Below are positions 18,518 through 25,835 of a stretch of 64,000 bases of DNA, in pieces; the first letter of the stretch is position 1, and each line of letters opens with the position of its first letter. A program made the position numbers and the translations under genes. Origin of the DNA: Streptomyces sp. LaPpAH-108 (GTDB lineage Bacteria > Actinomycetota > Actinomycetes > Streptomycetales > Streptomycetaceae). The notes beneath the pieces are model-generated. The model made no database searches and was not told the origin of the DNA. It saw only the letters and a program-made list of their open reading frames with translations. Where the stretch lies: the NCBI RefSeq assembly GCF_000373625.1, contig NZ_KB891995.1, positions 1 to 64,000 on the forward strand, given 5' to 3'.

Positions 18518-18609
18518 GTCTCTCCTCAACGATCACTCGGGGCCCGTCCATTCCGCCTGTCGCACGAATGTCACCGGGGATCGCGCCCGTCTCGGGGATC
18601 AGGCCCGTC

Positions 18610-19626
18610 TCAGGGGTTGAGCCCCTTGCCGCGCAGCCAGGTCATCGGGTCGATGCCGGTGGCCTGGCCGCCGGGGTGGACCTCCAGGTGGAGGTGGGGC
18701 CCGGTGACGTTGCCGGTGGCGCCGACGCGGCCGATGACCTCGCCGGTGGCGACCTTCTGACCGGCCGAGACACTGATCGAGGACTGGTGGCAGAACCACA
18801 GCTCGGTGCCGTCGTCCAGGGTGAGGACGGTGCGGTAGCCGTACGCCCCGGCCCAGCCCGCCTGGGTGACGGTGCCGCCGTGGATGGCCTTGATGAGCGT
18901 GCCGGTGGGCGCGGCGAAGTCGAGACCGGTGTGGTAGCCGGAGGACCACAGCGCGCCGGGCTCCCCGAAGGTGCCGGTGATCGTGTACCCGGAGGTCGGC
19001 AGCGTGTACTGCTTGGCCAGCGCGGCCAGCCGCTCCGACTCGGCCTTCTTCTTGGCGTCGGCCTCCGCCTTCTCCTTGGCGTCGGCGGCCTGGGCGGCGG
19101 CCTCCTTCGCGGCCTTGTCGGCGGCGTCGGCGGTCTCCCGGTCGGCCGCGGCGACGGCCGCCGCAGTGGCCCGGCTCTCGGCCTTGCTCTGCTGGTACGC
19201 GGCCTGGGCGATGATCCGGCTGCGCAGGGCCTCGCCCGCGTCGGAGGACTCCTCGCTCTGCGCGGAGGCCGAGCCGACGGCGCTCAGCGAGGGCGCGGGG
19301 GTCTCGGAGCCGTGGTCGATGAGGGAGTCGACGCCGGGCAGGTCGGGCAGCGCGATGGAGACCGGCGGCTTGCCGGTGTTGGCGCTGGCCATGCCGCCCG
19401 CGCCGACGGCGGCGATGACACCGACGCCGAGCACGGTGGAGCTGCGGGCGAGCCCGCCGCCGCCACGCTGCTTGGCGACGCGGTGCCGGCCGCCGCGTGC
19501 GGCGGGGAGGGACTCCTCGGTGGGGTTCCACTCCTCCCAGGGCCCGTCGGCGCGCGGTGCGCCGTAGCCGAAGGTGTCGTGCTCGCCCGGGGTCGGTGCG
19601 AAGGGGGTGTGGGGGTCGGACGCCAC
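18610..19626 (-). CDS. Secreted or membrane-anchored M23 (LytM) peptidase
   Basis: A 338-residue protein. A cytoplasmic basic N-terminus is followed by a hydrophobic segment at about 64-84 (STVLGVGVIAAVGAGGMASA), acting as signal or anchor. An Ala/Lys/Glu-rich coiled coil spans about 130-205. A C-terminal M23 domain carries HTGLD and HLHLE zinc ligands. M23 enzymes cut peptide cross-bridges in peptidoglycan; the coiled coil resembles divisome or sporulation LytM proteins. GTG start with AGGAG nine bases upstream. A 16-bp palindrome lies in its promoter region. Confidence 0.88.
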   Translation of the reverse strand: MASDPHTPFAPTPGEHDTFGYGAPRADGPWEEWNPTEESLPAARGGRHRVAKQRGGGGLARSSTVLGVGVIAAVGAGGMASANTGKPPVSIALPDLPGVDSLIDHGSETPAPSLSAVGSASAQSEESSDAGEALRSRIIAQAAYQQSKAESRATAAAVAAADRETADAADKAAKEAAAQAADAKEKAEADAKKKAESERLAALAKQYTLPTSGYTITGTFGEPGALWSSGYHTGLDFAAPTGTLIKAIHGGTVTQAGWAGAYGYRTVLTLDDGTELWFCHQSSISVSAGQKVATGEVIGRVGATGNVTGPHLHLEVHPGGQATGIDPMTWLRGKGLNP

Positions 19627-19990
19627 GGGGGCGCGCTCCTTTCCTGCCTTCGCCTGCTACCGGGTACGCGGTGGGGGCGACCCCCGCCTCTGGGGCGTGG
19701 GGAGGGTGTGGGGATGCGGCGCGAGCGCACGGAGTCGTCTCGGGGACGGCTGGGACGGCCGCGCTGCGTTATCGAACGTTAATAGACCCGGCTGTTGGAT
19801 TCCAAGCCGATCGGCTTGATCTTTAAGCTTCTTCGGGGCGGACTTAGCCACCAAGGTGGTCACAAAGAGGGCGAGTTGACCGGCGATCAGCAGCGAGCGC
19901 GTTTTTGATGATGACTCAGAATCGCTGCGGAGGGAAACCTTTACCTCACGGTGCGTGACGGTGAGGGGGTGGGGAGATGCCGGGAAAACA
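19627..19990. other. Intergenic region upstream of the M23 peptidase gene
   Basis: About 360 bp without a supported gene. On the minus strand a TATTAA -10-like element has a GCTTGG hexamer 17 bases upstream, close to the palindrome at 19803-19818. I looked for the ydaO-type riboswitch that precedes some actinobacterial cell-wall hydrolases and did not see its conserved core. Confidence 0.5.
19803..19818. promoter_or_regulatory. Perfect 16-bp palindrome upstream of the M23 gene
   Basis: CAAGCCGATCGGCTTG is perfectly self-complementary. It overlaps the putative -35 region of the M23 peptidase promoter, as expected of an operator for a dimeric regulator. No cognate regulator is adjacent. Confidence 0.45.
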
Positions 19991-20030
19991 CTCAGGGCCG
20001 GAATCCGATGAACTGGATTCCGGCCCTGAG
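19991..20030 (-). terminator. Terminator downstream of tRNA-fMet
   Basis: A perfect 16-bp stem (CTCAGGGCCGGAATCC at 19991-20006 with its complement at 20015-20030) encloses an 8-base loop, starting 8 bases beyond the tRNA 3' end. The stem is followed on the minus strand by a short T/C-containing stretch. Confidence 0.75.
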
Positions 20031-20037
20031 TCTTCAG

Positions 20038-20111
20038 TAGCGGGGACAGGATTTGAACCTGCGACCTCTGGGTTATGAGCCCAGCGAGCTACCGAGCTGC
20101 TCCACCCCGCG
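20038..20111 (-). tRNA. Initiator tRNA-Met (CAT)
   Basis: The minus strand folds as a 74-nt cloverleaf with anticodon CAT. Two initiator hallmarks are visible: an unpaired first acceptor position (C1 opposite U72) and three G:C pairs at the base of the anticodon stem (GGG/CCC). CCA is not encoded. The tRNA sits at the left border of an accessory region. Confidence 0.92.
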
Positions 20112-20265
20112 TCGTTGTGTCTCAACCATACGTCATGCGCGGGGCCCGATGCACATCCATTCCACGTGACCTGCGCCTCAGGGGTAGGTTCCGGGTCTGC
20201 GTTAGCGGTGTCGGTCGATCCCTGACAGTCGGCTGGCAATCTTCCGACGCGCGTGAGTAACGCCT

Positions 20266-20677
20266 GTGGCCGGAAGCGATCAGTCTCGGGAACTTCGCGA
20301 TCATCCGGCCAAGCATCACCCCGGGGAGTACGCGTCGGCGACGACGCGTGGGCTGGTGGTCTACGAGAGCCGTCTGGAGCTGGCTCGGCTGCTGCTGGCG
20401 GACTTCGACCCGCAGGTGATCGGGATTTCTGCCCAGCCGTGCCGCCTGCGGGCGCGGGTGGGCAGGCGGTGGCGGCTGCACGTGCCGGACTTCCTGCGCC
20501 TGGGAGGTGGTGCAGGACGGGGATCCGCTCACGGTCGCCGAACGGCGCCTGGCGGCGGCCCGGCCGGTCGAGGACGAAGCAGAGCGCCTGCTCAGCCTCT
20601 TGGACACGGCACAATCCTCCGTCACCTGGCCAACGGCCCGACCTACGGCCGGGGTGGCCGCAAGGCGCCTGCGATGA
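20266..20677 (+). pseudogene. Remnant of a TnsA-like transposase endonuclease gene
   Basis: From a GTG at 20266 the frame encodes an N-terminal TnsA-like segment (ESRELRDHPAKHHPGEY, then VVYESRLELARLLLADFDP and HVPDF). At about 20500 it changes frame and continues as WEVVQDGDPLTVAERRLA through a stop at 20675-20677. Compared with remembered full-length actinobacterial TnsA-like proteins (~220 residues), the middle, including part of the catalytic core, is missing. It is therefore an internally deleted relic. Its end overlaps the tail of the next TetR gene. Such proteins work with TnsB/TnsC in Tn7-like transposons; those partners are absent. Confidence 0.6.
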
Positions 20678-21242
20678 CGGTGGTCACCATCTTGCGGATG
20701 GCGGCGGTCTGCGGCGGGGCGCTTGTCCGGTCGGCGAACAGCAGGTGCCCGGCCCCGACGAGGGTGGGGGCGAGTGTGTCGATGTCGGCGTCACCGGCCA
20801 GGCGCCCCAACTCCCGCTCGGCGGCGAGGTATGCGGCGATCATGGCAGTGCCTTGCATGGCCAGTGGGAGGCCGGTCAGACCGGCCTCGCGCAGCCGGGC
20901 GCGGAGGCCGTCGCGGAAGGTGATGAGCGCAACGATCGCCACCGTGACCGGCCCGAACAGGTCCTGCAGCGCGTCGGCGAGGTTGTCCACCACGCTCCCG
21001 GTCCCGGCGGCGGCACGCAGAGTCGTGGTGCGGTCCTCGATGCCGCGGACACGGTCGAAAACGAGTTCCGCCAGGAAAGCGTCGAAGTCGGCGAAGTGCC
21101 GATGCAGCACGCCCTTGGCACAGTTCGCCTCCTCCGTGACCGCCCGGCTGGTCAACGCGTCGGGCCCGTCCCGAAGCAGGACGCGCTCAGCGGCTTCGAA
21201 CAACTGGCCGCGCACGTTGTGGATGTGCACCCCTGACGGCAT
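20643..21242 (-). CDS. TetR-family regulator
   Basis: A 199-residue TetR protein with the HTH at residues 15-60 (SRAVTEEANCAKGVLHRHF, then ADFDAFLAEL) and a helical effector domain. The ATG at 21242 follows AAGGGAAACG. It diverges from a methyltransferase gene 61 bp away. The gap carries two TGGGC-N4-GCCCA palindromes that probably form its operator. It therefore most likely represses itself and the methyltransferase. Effector unknown. Confidence 0.85.
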   Translation of the reverse strand: MPSGVHIHNVRGQLFEAAERVLLRDGPDALTSRAVTEEANCAKGVLHRHFADFDAFLAELVFDRVRGIEDRTTTLRAAAGTGSVVDNLADALQDLFGPVTVAIVALITFRDGLRARLREAGLTGLPLAMQGTAMIAAYLAAERELGRLAGDADIDTLAPTLVGAGHLLFADRTSAPPQTAAIRKMVTTVIAGALRPPRP

Positions 21243-21276
21243 CGTTTCCCTTTCCGTGCCGCCCCGCCTTAACAAG

Positions 21277-21310
21277 TGGGCAACCGCCCATTAGTGTGGG
21301 CGCATGCCCA
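21277..21310. promoter_or_regulatory. Double operator TGGGC-N4-GCCCA
   Basis: Two copies of TGGGCnnnnGCCCA (21277-21290 and 21297-21310) have centres exactly 20 bp apart, about two helical turns. The second is extended to GTGGGC/GCCCAC and overlaps the methyltransferase ATG at 21304. The arrangement fits cooperative binding of two TetR dimers that would block divergent transcription. Confidence 0.65.
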
Positions 21311-22134
21311 CTTTAGCGCAGGGACAGCCGGACGCGTCCGGACCCGAGCCCCACCGCCACCGGCAGACGGCCGAGTCGTTCGGCGTGGATGCCGAACGCT
21401 ACGACCGCGCCCGACCGCCGTATCCCCAGGCCCTGGTGGACAGGATCGTCGCGGCAAGCCCCGGTCGGCACATCCTCGACGTCGGAGCCGGAACCGGCAT
21501 CGAGGCCCGGCAATTCCAGGCGGCCAGCTGCACAGTGCTCGGTGTCGAGCCCGACGAGCGGATGGCCGCCTTCGCGCGACGCAGCCGCATCGAGGTCGAG
21601 GTCGCCAGGTTCGAGGACTGGCAGCCGGCCGGGCGGCGGTTCGACGCGGTCATCGCCGGCACCGCCTGGCACTGGGTGGACCCCGTCGCCGGCGCGGCCA
21701 AGGCGGCCCAGGTGCTCCGGCCCGGCGGCCGACTCGCCCCCTTCCACCACGTCCCCCAGCTCCCGGCCGAGTTGATCGACGCCCTCGCCGAAGCACTCCA
21801 ACGGGTCGCCCCCGATTCACCGTTCAACCCCGGCCTGCTCAGAGGATCGGCCGTGGACGCCTACCAGCCACTGTTCGCGAAAATCGCCGACGGGATCCGG
21901 CAGACCGGCAGCTTCAACGAGCCCGAACAGTGGCGCTTCGCATGGGAGCGCACCTACTCCCGACAGGAGTGGCTCGACCAGCTCCCCACTTTCGGCGGCC
22001 TCACCCAACTCCCCGCAGGCAAAATGGCGCAGGTCCTGGACAGCGCCGGAACCGCGATCGACAAGCTCGGCGGCCACGCCACCATGCCCTACACATCCGT
22101 CGTGATCACCTCGACCCGCTCCCATACGGCCTGA
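21304..22134 (+). CDS. Class I SAM-dependent methyltransferase
   Basis: A 276-residue enzyme with motif I HILDVGAGTGIEARQF near residue 57, an acidic motif II (GVEPDERMAAF) and AWHWVDP plus LRPGGRLAPF further on. These match small-molecule methyltransferases of the UbiE/type-11 class. Substrate cannot be read. No ribosome-binding site precedes the ATG, and an operator overlaps the start codon, so the mRNA may be leaderless. It forms a regulator/target pair with the divergent TetR gene. Confidence 0.82.
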   Translation: MPTLAQGQPDASGPEPHRHRQTAESFGVDAERYDRARPPYPQALVDRIVAASPGRHILDVGAGTGIEARQFQAASCTVLGVEPDERMAAFARRSRIEVEVARFEDWQPAGRRFDAVIAGTAWHWVDPVAGAAKAAQVLRPGGRLAPFHHVPQLPAELIDALAEALQRVAPDSPFNPGLLRGSAVDAYQPLFAKIADGIRQTGSFNEPEQWRFAWERTYSRQEWLDQLPTFGGLTQLPAGKMAQVLDSAGTAIDKLGGHATMPYTSVVITSTRSHTA

Positions 22135-22312
22135 CCACCGCAAACGCCGGGAAAGTTCTCCGGCTTGTTGCACCGGACCTCAGCCCGACGGTCCGTCCCT
22201 GCGGGCCACACGATTGCTGAAGATCAGCCGATCGGCCCCCTGCTGACGCAACAGGGAATCCGGAGTTCCAGCAGGACCCATTGCTGACGGAGCGGCTCAA
22301 CCTACCTGCGCC

Positions 22313-23446
22313 TCAGGGCAGCAGATGGCCGTTCGGGGCCTTCGCGGCGGCCTCGTACTCGGGCAGCGTCACCACCGTCACGCCCCCGTCCGCGAGCACC
22401 CCGGACCCGTCGGCCGCCGTCACGAAGGTGTCCGGTTCGCGCCAGGCGGTGACCACTCGGCGTACGCCCGAGCGCAGGATCAGCCCGGCGCACGGGACGG
22501 GCCGGGAGGCGCGGTGGGCGCACGGCTCCAGGCTGCTGTAGACGGTGGCGCCGGGCAGGCGGGGGTCGTCCGGGGCGATCTTCGCGAGGGCGGCCTCCTC
22601 CGCGTGGACCACCGGGTCGCCGTCCTCGCGCGAGTGACCGCGCGCCAGCTCGGTGCCGTCGGCGGCGACCACCACCGCGCCGACGCTGAAGGCGGTCTCC
22701 GAGGGCGGGCACAGCGCGGCCAGCTCGCAGGCGGTGCCGAGCCAGTGGCGGTCGGCGGCGACGGGCAGCGGTCCGGTGCCGGGGGCGGTGGGCTCGTAGC
22801 GCATCAGCACCACGTCCTCGATGCGGCGGCTCTCGGTGAGGCGGAGCCGGCCGCCCTGGTAGGCGCCGGGTCCGAAGAGGCGGGGCGCGGCCGGGTCGCC
22901 GACGAAGAGGGGGGCGAGGACGAGCTGGAGTTCGTCGGCGAGGCCCTGCTGGAGGAGCTGGGTGTGCACGGTCCCGCCGCCCTCGACCATCAGGCGCCGT
23001 ACGCCGCGCTCGTCGTGCAGATGCGTGAGCAGCGCGCGCCAGTCGAGGACGGGGCCGAGGGAGACGACGTCGGCGGTGTCGCCGAGGACGCGGGAGGCCC
23101 GCTCGGCGCCCGGGTCCGTCGTATAGACGGCCTTCTCGCCGCCCGTGTGCCAGAAGTTGGCCTTCGGATCGAGGTCGCCGGAGGCGGTGACGGTGACCTT
23201 GAGCGGGTACTCCGGCCTGCCCTCGGCCCGGCGGGCGGCGCGGCGGCCCGGGGCGTTGACGAGGAGGCGGGGGTTGTCGGCGCGGATCGTGCCCGCGCCG
23301 ATCAGGATGGCGTCGACGGAGGCGCGCACCTCGTCCACCCGGTCGAAGTCGGCGGGACTGGAGAGGAGGAGGCGGTCGGGCCCGGTGTCGTCCAGATAGC
23401 CGTCGAGGGAGACGGCGGCGGACAGCAGGACGTACGGGTACGGCAT
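22313..23446 (-). CDS. RibD-like reductase-deaminase fusion with reversed domain order
   Basis: A 377-residue fusion. Residues 1-225 are a RibD C-terminal/dihydrofolate-reductase-like reductase (AAVSLDGYLDD, IGAGTIRADNPRLLV, VEGGGTVHTQLL). Residues 230-377 are a cytidine-deaminase-type zinc domain with HAEEAAL and PCAHRASRPVPC ligands. Canonical RibD has deaminase first and reductase second, so this order is reversed. Together the activities would convert the GTP cyclohydrolase II product to 5-amino-6-ribitylaminouracil phosphate, early in riboflavin synthesis. It diverges from a MarR gene whose operator lies in the shared promoter. ribA follows that gene. Confidence 0.8.
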   Translation of the reverse strand: MPYPYVLLSAAVSLDGYLDDTGPDRLLLSSPADFDRVDEVRASVDAILIGAGTIRADNPRLLVNAPGRRAARRAEGRPEYPLKVTVTASGDLDPKANFWHTGGEKAVYTTDPGAERASRVLGDTADVVSLGPVLDWRALLTHLHDERGVRRLMVEGGGTVHTQLLQQGLADELQLVLAPLFVGDPAAPRLFGPGAYQGGRLRLTESRRIEDVVLMRYEPTAPGTGPLPVAADRHWLGTACELAALCPPSETAFSVGAVVVAADGTELARGHSREDGDPVVHAEEAALAKIAPDDPRLPGATVYSSLEPCAHRASRPVPCAGLILRSGVRRVVTAWREPDTFVTAADGSGVLADGGVTVVTLPEYEAAAKAPNGHLLP

Positions 23447-23481
23447 CGGCGCGCTCTCTCCGGGTGACTCGCGGGCTGATC

Positions 23482-23510
23482 TTGGTTCAAGTTTGAAACA
23501 AACCTACACT
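23482..23510 (+). promoter_or_regulatory. marR promoter with an embedded TTCAA-N2-TTGAA operator
   Basis: A -35-like TTGGTT (23482-23487) and a -10 TACACT (23505-23510) lie 17 bases apart. The palindrome TTCAAGTTTGAA (23486-23497) fills the spacer. A start seven bases after the -10 falls on the marR ATG at 23517, which predicts a leaderless transcript. The site also faces the divergent ribD-like gene. Confidence 0.65.
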
Positions 23511-23516
23511 GGCGGC

Positions 23517-24041
23517 ATGACGACCCGCTGGCTCACGCCCGAGGAGCAGCGCGCCTGGCGCGCGTACCTCGCCGCCTCCCGCTTGCTGGAGGACGCGATC
23601 GACCGGCAGCTCCAGCAGGACGCCGGGATGCCGCACCTTTTCTACTCGGTCCTGGCCACGCTCTCCGAGGCGCCCGACCGTCGGCTGCGCATGACCGACC
23701 TCGCGGAACAGCTGAAGATCACCCGCAGCAGGCTGACGTACGCGGTGACCCGCCTGGAACGGGATGGCCTGGTACGGCGCGAGGACTGCGCCTCGGACCG
23801 GCGCAGCAGTCTCGCGGTGCTGACCGAGGAGGGGACCTCTGTCCTGGAGCGTACGGCGCCCGGCCATGTCGGCACGGTCCGCGCGACCCTCTTCGGTCGG
23901 CTGGACCCGGAACAGGTACGGCAGTTGGAGGAGATCTGCGCGGAGGTGGCGCGGGGACTCCAGGGCGAGGAGGCGGGGGGTACGGCGGAGGAGGTGCCGT
24001 GGCGACGGCGCTCGACGCCGTGCGCGGAGCCGCCGCGCTGA
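23517..24041 (+). CDS. MarR-family regulator of the ribD-like/ribA module
   Basis: A 174-residue winged-helix protein (LRMTDLAEQLKITRSRLTYA recognition region, wing RREDCASDRRSSLAVLT). I chose the ATG at 23517 although it lacks a Shine-Dalgarno, because the promoter predicts a transcript starting there; a TTG at 23493 would lie inside the promoter. Copies of TTCAA-N2-TTGAA precede this gene, the ribD-like gene and ribA, so it probably controls all three. The ligand is unknown; a flavin or pterin-like compound would be a reasonable guess. Confidence 0.85.
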   Translation: MTTRWLTPEEQRAWRAYLAASRLLEDAIDRQLQQDAGMPHLFYSVLATLSEAPDRRLRMTDLAEQLKITRSRLTYAVTRLERDGLVRREDCASDRRSSLAVLTEEGTSVLERTAPGHVGTVRATLFGRLDPEQVRQLEEICAEVARGLQGEEAGGTAEEVPWRRRSTPCAEPPR

Positions 24042-24078
24042 GGCGCGCCGCCAGGCGGCGACGGACACTCGCCGTTGA

Positions 24079-24136
24079 TTGATTCAACTTTGAAGCATGA
24101 GATAGGGTCCGGAACCGTACCTGTTTCAAATCTGAA
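24079..24136 (+). promoter_or_regulatory. ribA promoter with two MarR-type operators
   Basis: TTGATT (24079-24084) and TAGGGT (24103-24108) form a promoter with an 18-base spacer. TTCAACTTTGAA (24083-24094) covers the spacer. A second, slightly imperfect copy, TTCAAATCTGAA (24125-24136), lies downstream, centres 42 bp (four turns) apart. Both match the site in front of marR. Confidence 0.65.
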
Positions 24137-24192
24137 GCAGCTGGAGCGCGGGCGACGACCGCGACGCCGACCGCACGGATCCCGGAGGCCCG

Positions 24193-24831
24193 ATGCCCGA
24201 CACCCCCGCCGCCACCCCGCGCGCCCGCGTCCGGGTGCCGCTGCGCTTCGGCGACGGCTACGCGGCCGACGCCGAGCTGGTCACCTTCCACGGGCTCACC
24301 GACGGCCAGGAACACCTCGCCCTCGTCCTCGGCGACCCCGGCCCGGTGCCGCTGGTGCGGCTGCACTCCGAGTGCCTGACCGGCGACGTCTTCGGCTCGG
24401 CCCGCTGCGACTGCGGACCGCAGCTGCGCGAGGCGGTCGAGCGCATCGCCGCACGCGGCGGTGTCCTCCTCTACCTCCGCCAGGAGGGCCGCGGCATCGG
24501 CCTCTACAACAAACTCGACGCCTACGCCCTCCAGGACCAGGGCCTCGACACCTACGCCGCCAACACCGCCCTCGGCCTCCCCGAGGACGCCCGCGACTAC
24601 ACCCCCGCCGCCCAGATGCTCCACGCCCTCGGCATCACAGAACTGGACCTCCTCTCCAACAACCCCGACAAATCCGCCCAGTTGCACACCCTGGGCATCT
24701 CGGTCCGCACCCGCATCCCGACGGGCGTCTTCACGACACCCCACAACGTGCGTTACCTGCGAGCAAAGGCAGACCAGACCCACCACACGCTCGCACTGCC
24801 GGGGTTGGAGGAGGACCAGCAGCCGGCCTGA
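24193..24831 (+). CDS. ribA: GTP cyclohydrolase II
   Basis: A 212-residue stand-alone RibA. Zinc ligands are Cys61, Cys72 and Cys74 (HSECLTGDVFGSARCDC). RQEGRGIGL at 96-104 binds the triphosphate. Asp132 and Arg134 (EDARDY) match the catalytic pair of E. coli RibA. Tyr111 is retained at the position where GTP cyclohydrolase III-type paralogues have Met, so formation of the normal riboflavin precursor is expected. It opens the GTP ring and releases formate. GGAGG precedes the ATG. It is a standalone domain without the RibB half and is probably controlled by the adjacent MarR. Confidence 0.9.
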   Translation: MPDTPAATPRARVRVPLRFGDGYAADAELVTFHGLTDGQEHLALVLGDPGPVPLVRLHSECLTGDVFGSARCDCGPQLREAVERIAARGGVLLYLRQEGRGIGLYNKLDAYALQDQGLDTYAANTALGLPEDARDYTPAAQMLHALGITELDLLSNNPDKSAQLHTLGISVRTRIPTGVFTTPHNVRYLRAKADQTHHTLALPGLEEDQQPA

Positions 24832-24876
24832 GGGGTCACCTGGCGACGCGCGCGTTCCGCCGGGGCAACTTTCGGG

Positions 24877-25584
24877 TCACTGACCGATTTTTCTCTCGCC
24901 TGACATCAGATACGCCACGATCAACTTGGCAGCGAGATCGCCTTCCGACACCCCCTCGCTGAACGCCACCTTCGAGAAAGCCATGTGCTGATCATCCGTC
25001 AGGATTACGGCATTCAGGTTCCTTGCCTGCGGGTGCCAGTAGCCGCAGCACATGCGTCTTGTACAGATGGCAGCCGCCGACACGTAGACGTTGGGTGTCG
25101 TCCAGGGAAGATGGGGATAGCCAGACAATTCCCCTCGACAAGCCTGCAGATACTCCAACATCTCTGCCTTGTTCTTGTGGTGGACGTCACCGTAGTGGTG
25201 ACGGAACCAGTCCCTGCGGCTCGCTTCGCGGATCTCACGTCGAGTTCGGCTCACGCGCTCCTCGAATCCGTGGAACATCCGAAGGGGCATGCGCCGGGTG
25301 TCGAATCCCACGGTCGGCTGCTCGCGATGGAGCTTCTGGTCGATCAACCACTCCATCGCCGTACGCTTGCCCTTCCAGTCATTGCAGGGCTTACACGCCG
25401 GCAGAAAGTTCCACCAAACGTCAGCCCCGTTGTCCGCGACGGGTTCCTCGTGGTCAAGGGTTGTCGACGGAGCGACAGCACAGTAGACACACAAGCCTTG
25501 GTTCGACGTCAGCGTCATCAGCCATACCCACGTTGGCTGCTTCGCCCGCTTGCCCCGCTGCACACTTTCCGTCACGACTGCCAT
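24877..25584 (-). CDS. HNH endonuclease
   Basis: A 235-residue protein with a treble-clef HNH domain near its N-terminus: CVYC, then LDHEEPV, then NFLPACKPCNDWKG. Two CxxC pairs bind structural zinc and His/Asn form the nuclease centre. The C-terminal half is unrecognised but has further cysteines (CTRRMCCGYW). I start at the ATG at 25584 (GGAG six bases upstream). Base composition is less GC-rich than in the neighbours, and it lies next to mobile-element genes, so a defence or homing role is possible but unproven. Confidence 0.8.
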   Translation of the reverse strand: MAVVTESVQRGKRAKQPTWVWLMTLTSNQGLCVYCAVAPSTTLDHEEPVADNGADVWWNFLPACKPCNDWKGKRTAMEWLIDQKLHREQPTVGFDTRRMPLRMFHGFEERVSRTRREIREASRRDWFRHHYGDVHHKNKAEMLEYLQACRGELSGYPHLPWTTPNVYVSAAAICTRRMCCGYWHPQARNLNAVILTDDQHMAFSKVAFSEGVSEGDLAAKLIVAYLMSGERKIGQ

Positions 25585-25835
25585 GAGGATCTCCAACCTC
25601 CAGTGCCTTGAGTGAAGGACGCTAACCCCAGCCACTGACAGTGCGTAGTCTTTGATCACAGACAGCTACATTCTGCGTTAACGGGCTCAGAGGCACCTGC
25701 CCTGCGGACCTCCAGAAAGTCGCCAACGCGGGCAGGATCATGCCGCGCCTTGAACCTGGCTCCGAAACCGCCCAAAGGAAAAGCCCCGCCCCTACTCTGA
25801 CAGTGCGACCTGTTCTGAGTGATTGGGGCGAGACC

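Noticed and set aside
19627..19990. ydaO (c-di-AMP) riboswitch before the M23 peptidase
   Set aside because: Some actinobacterial cell-wall hydrolases have one, but the conserved core was not found on reading this leader.
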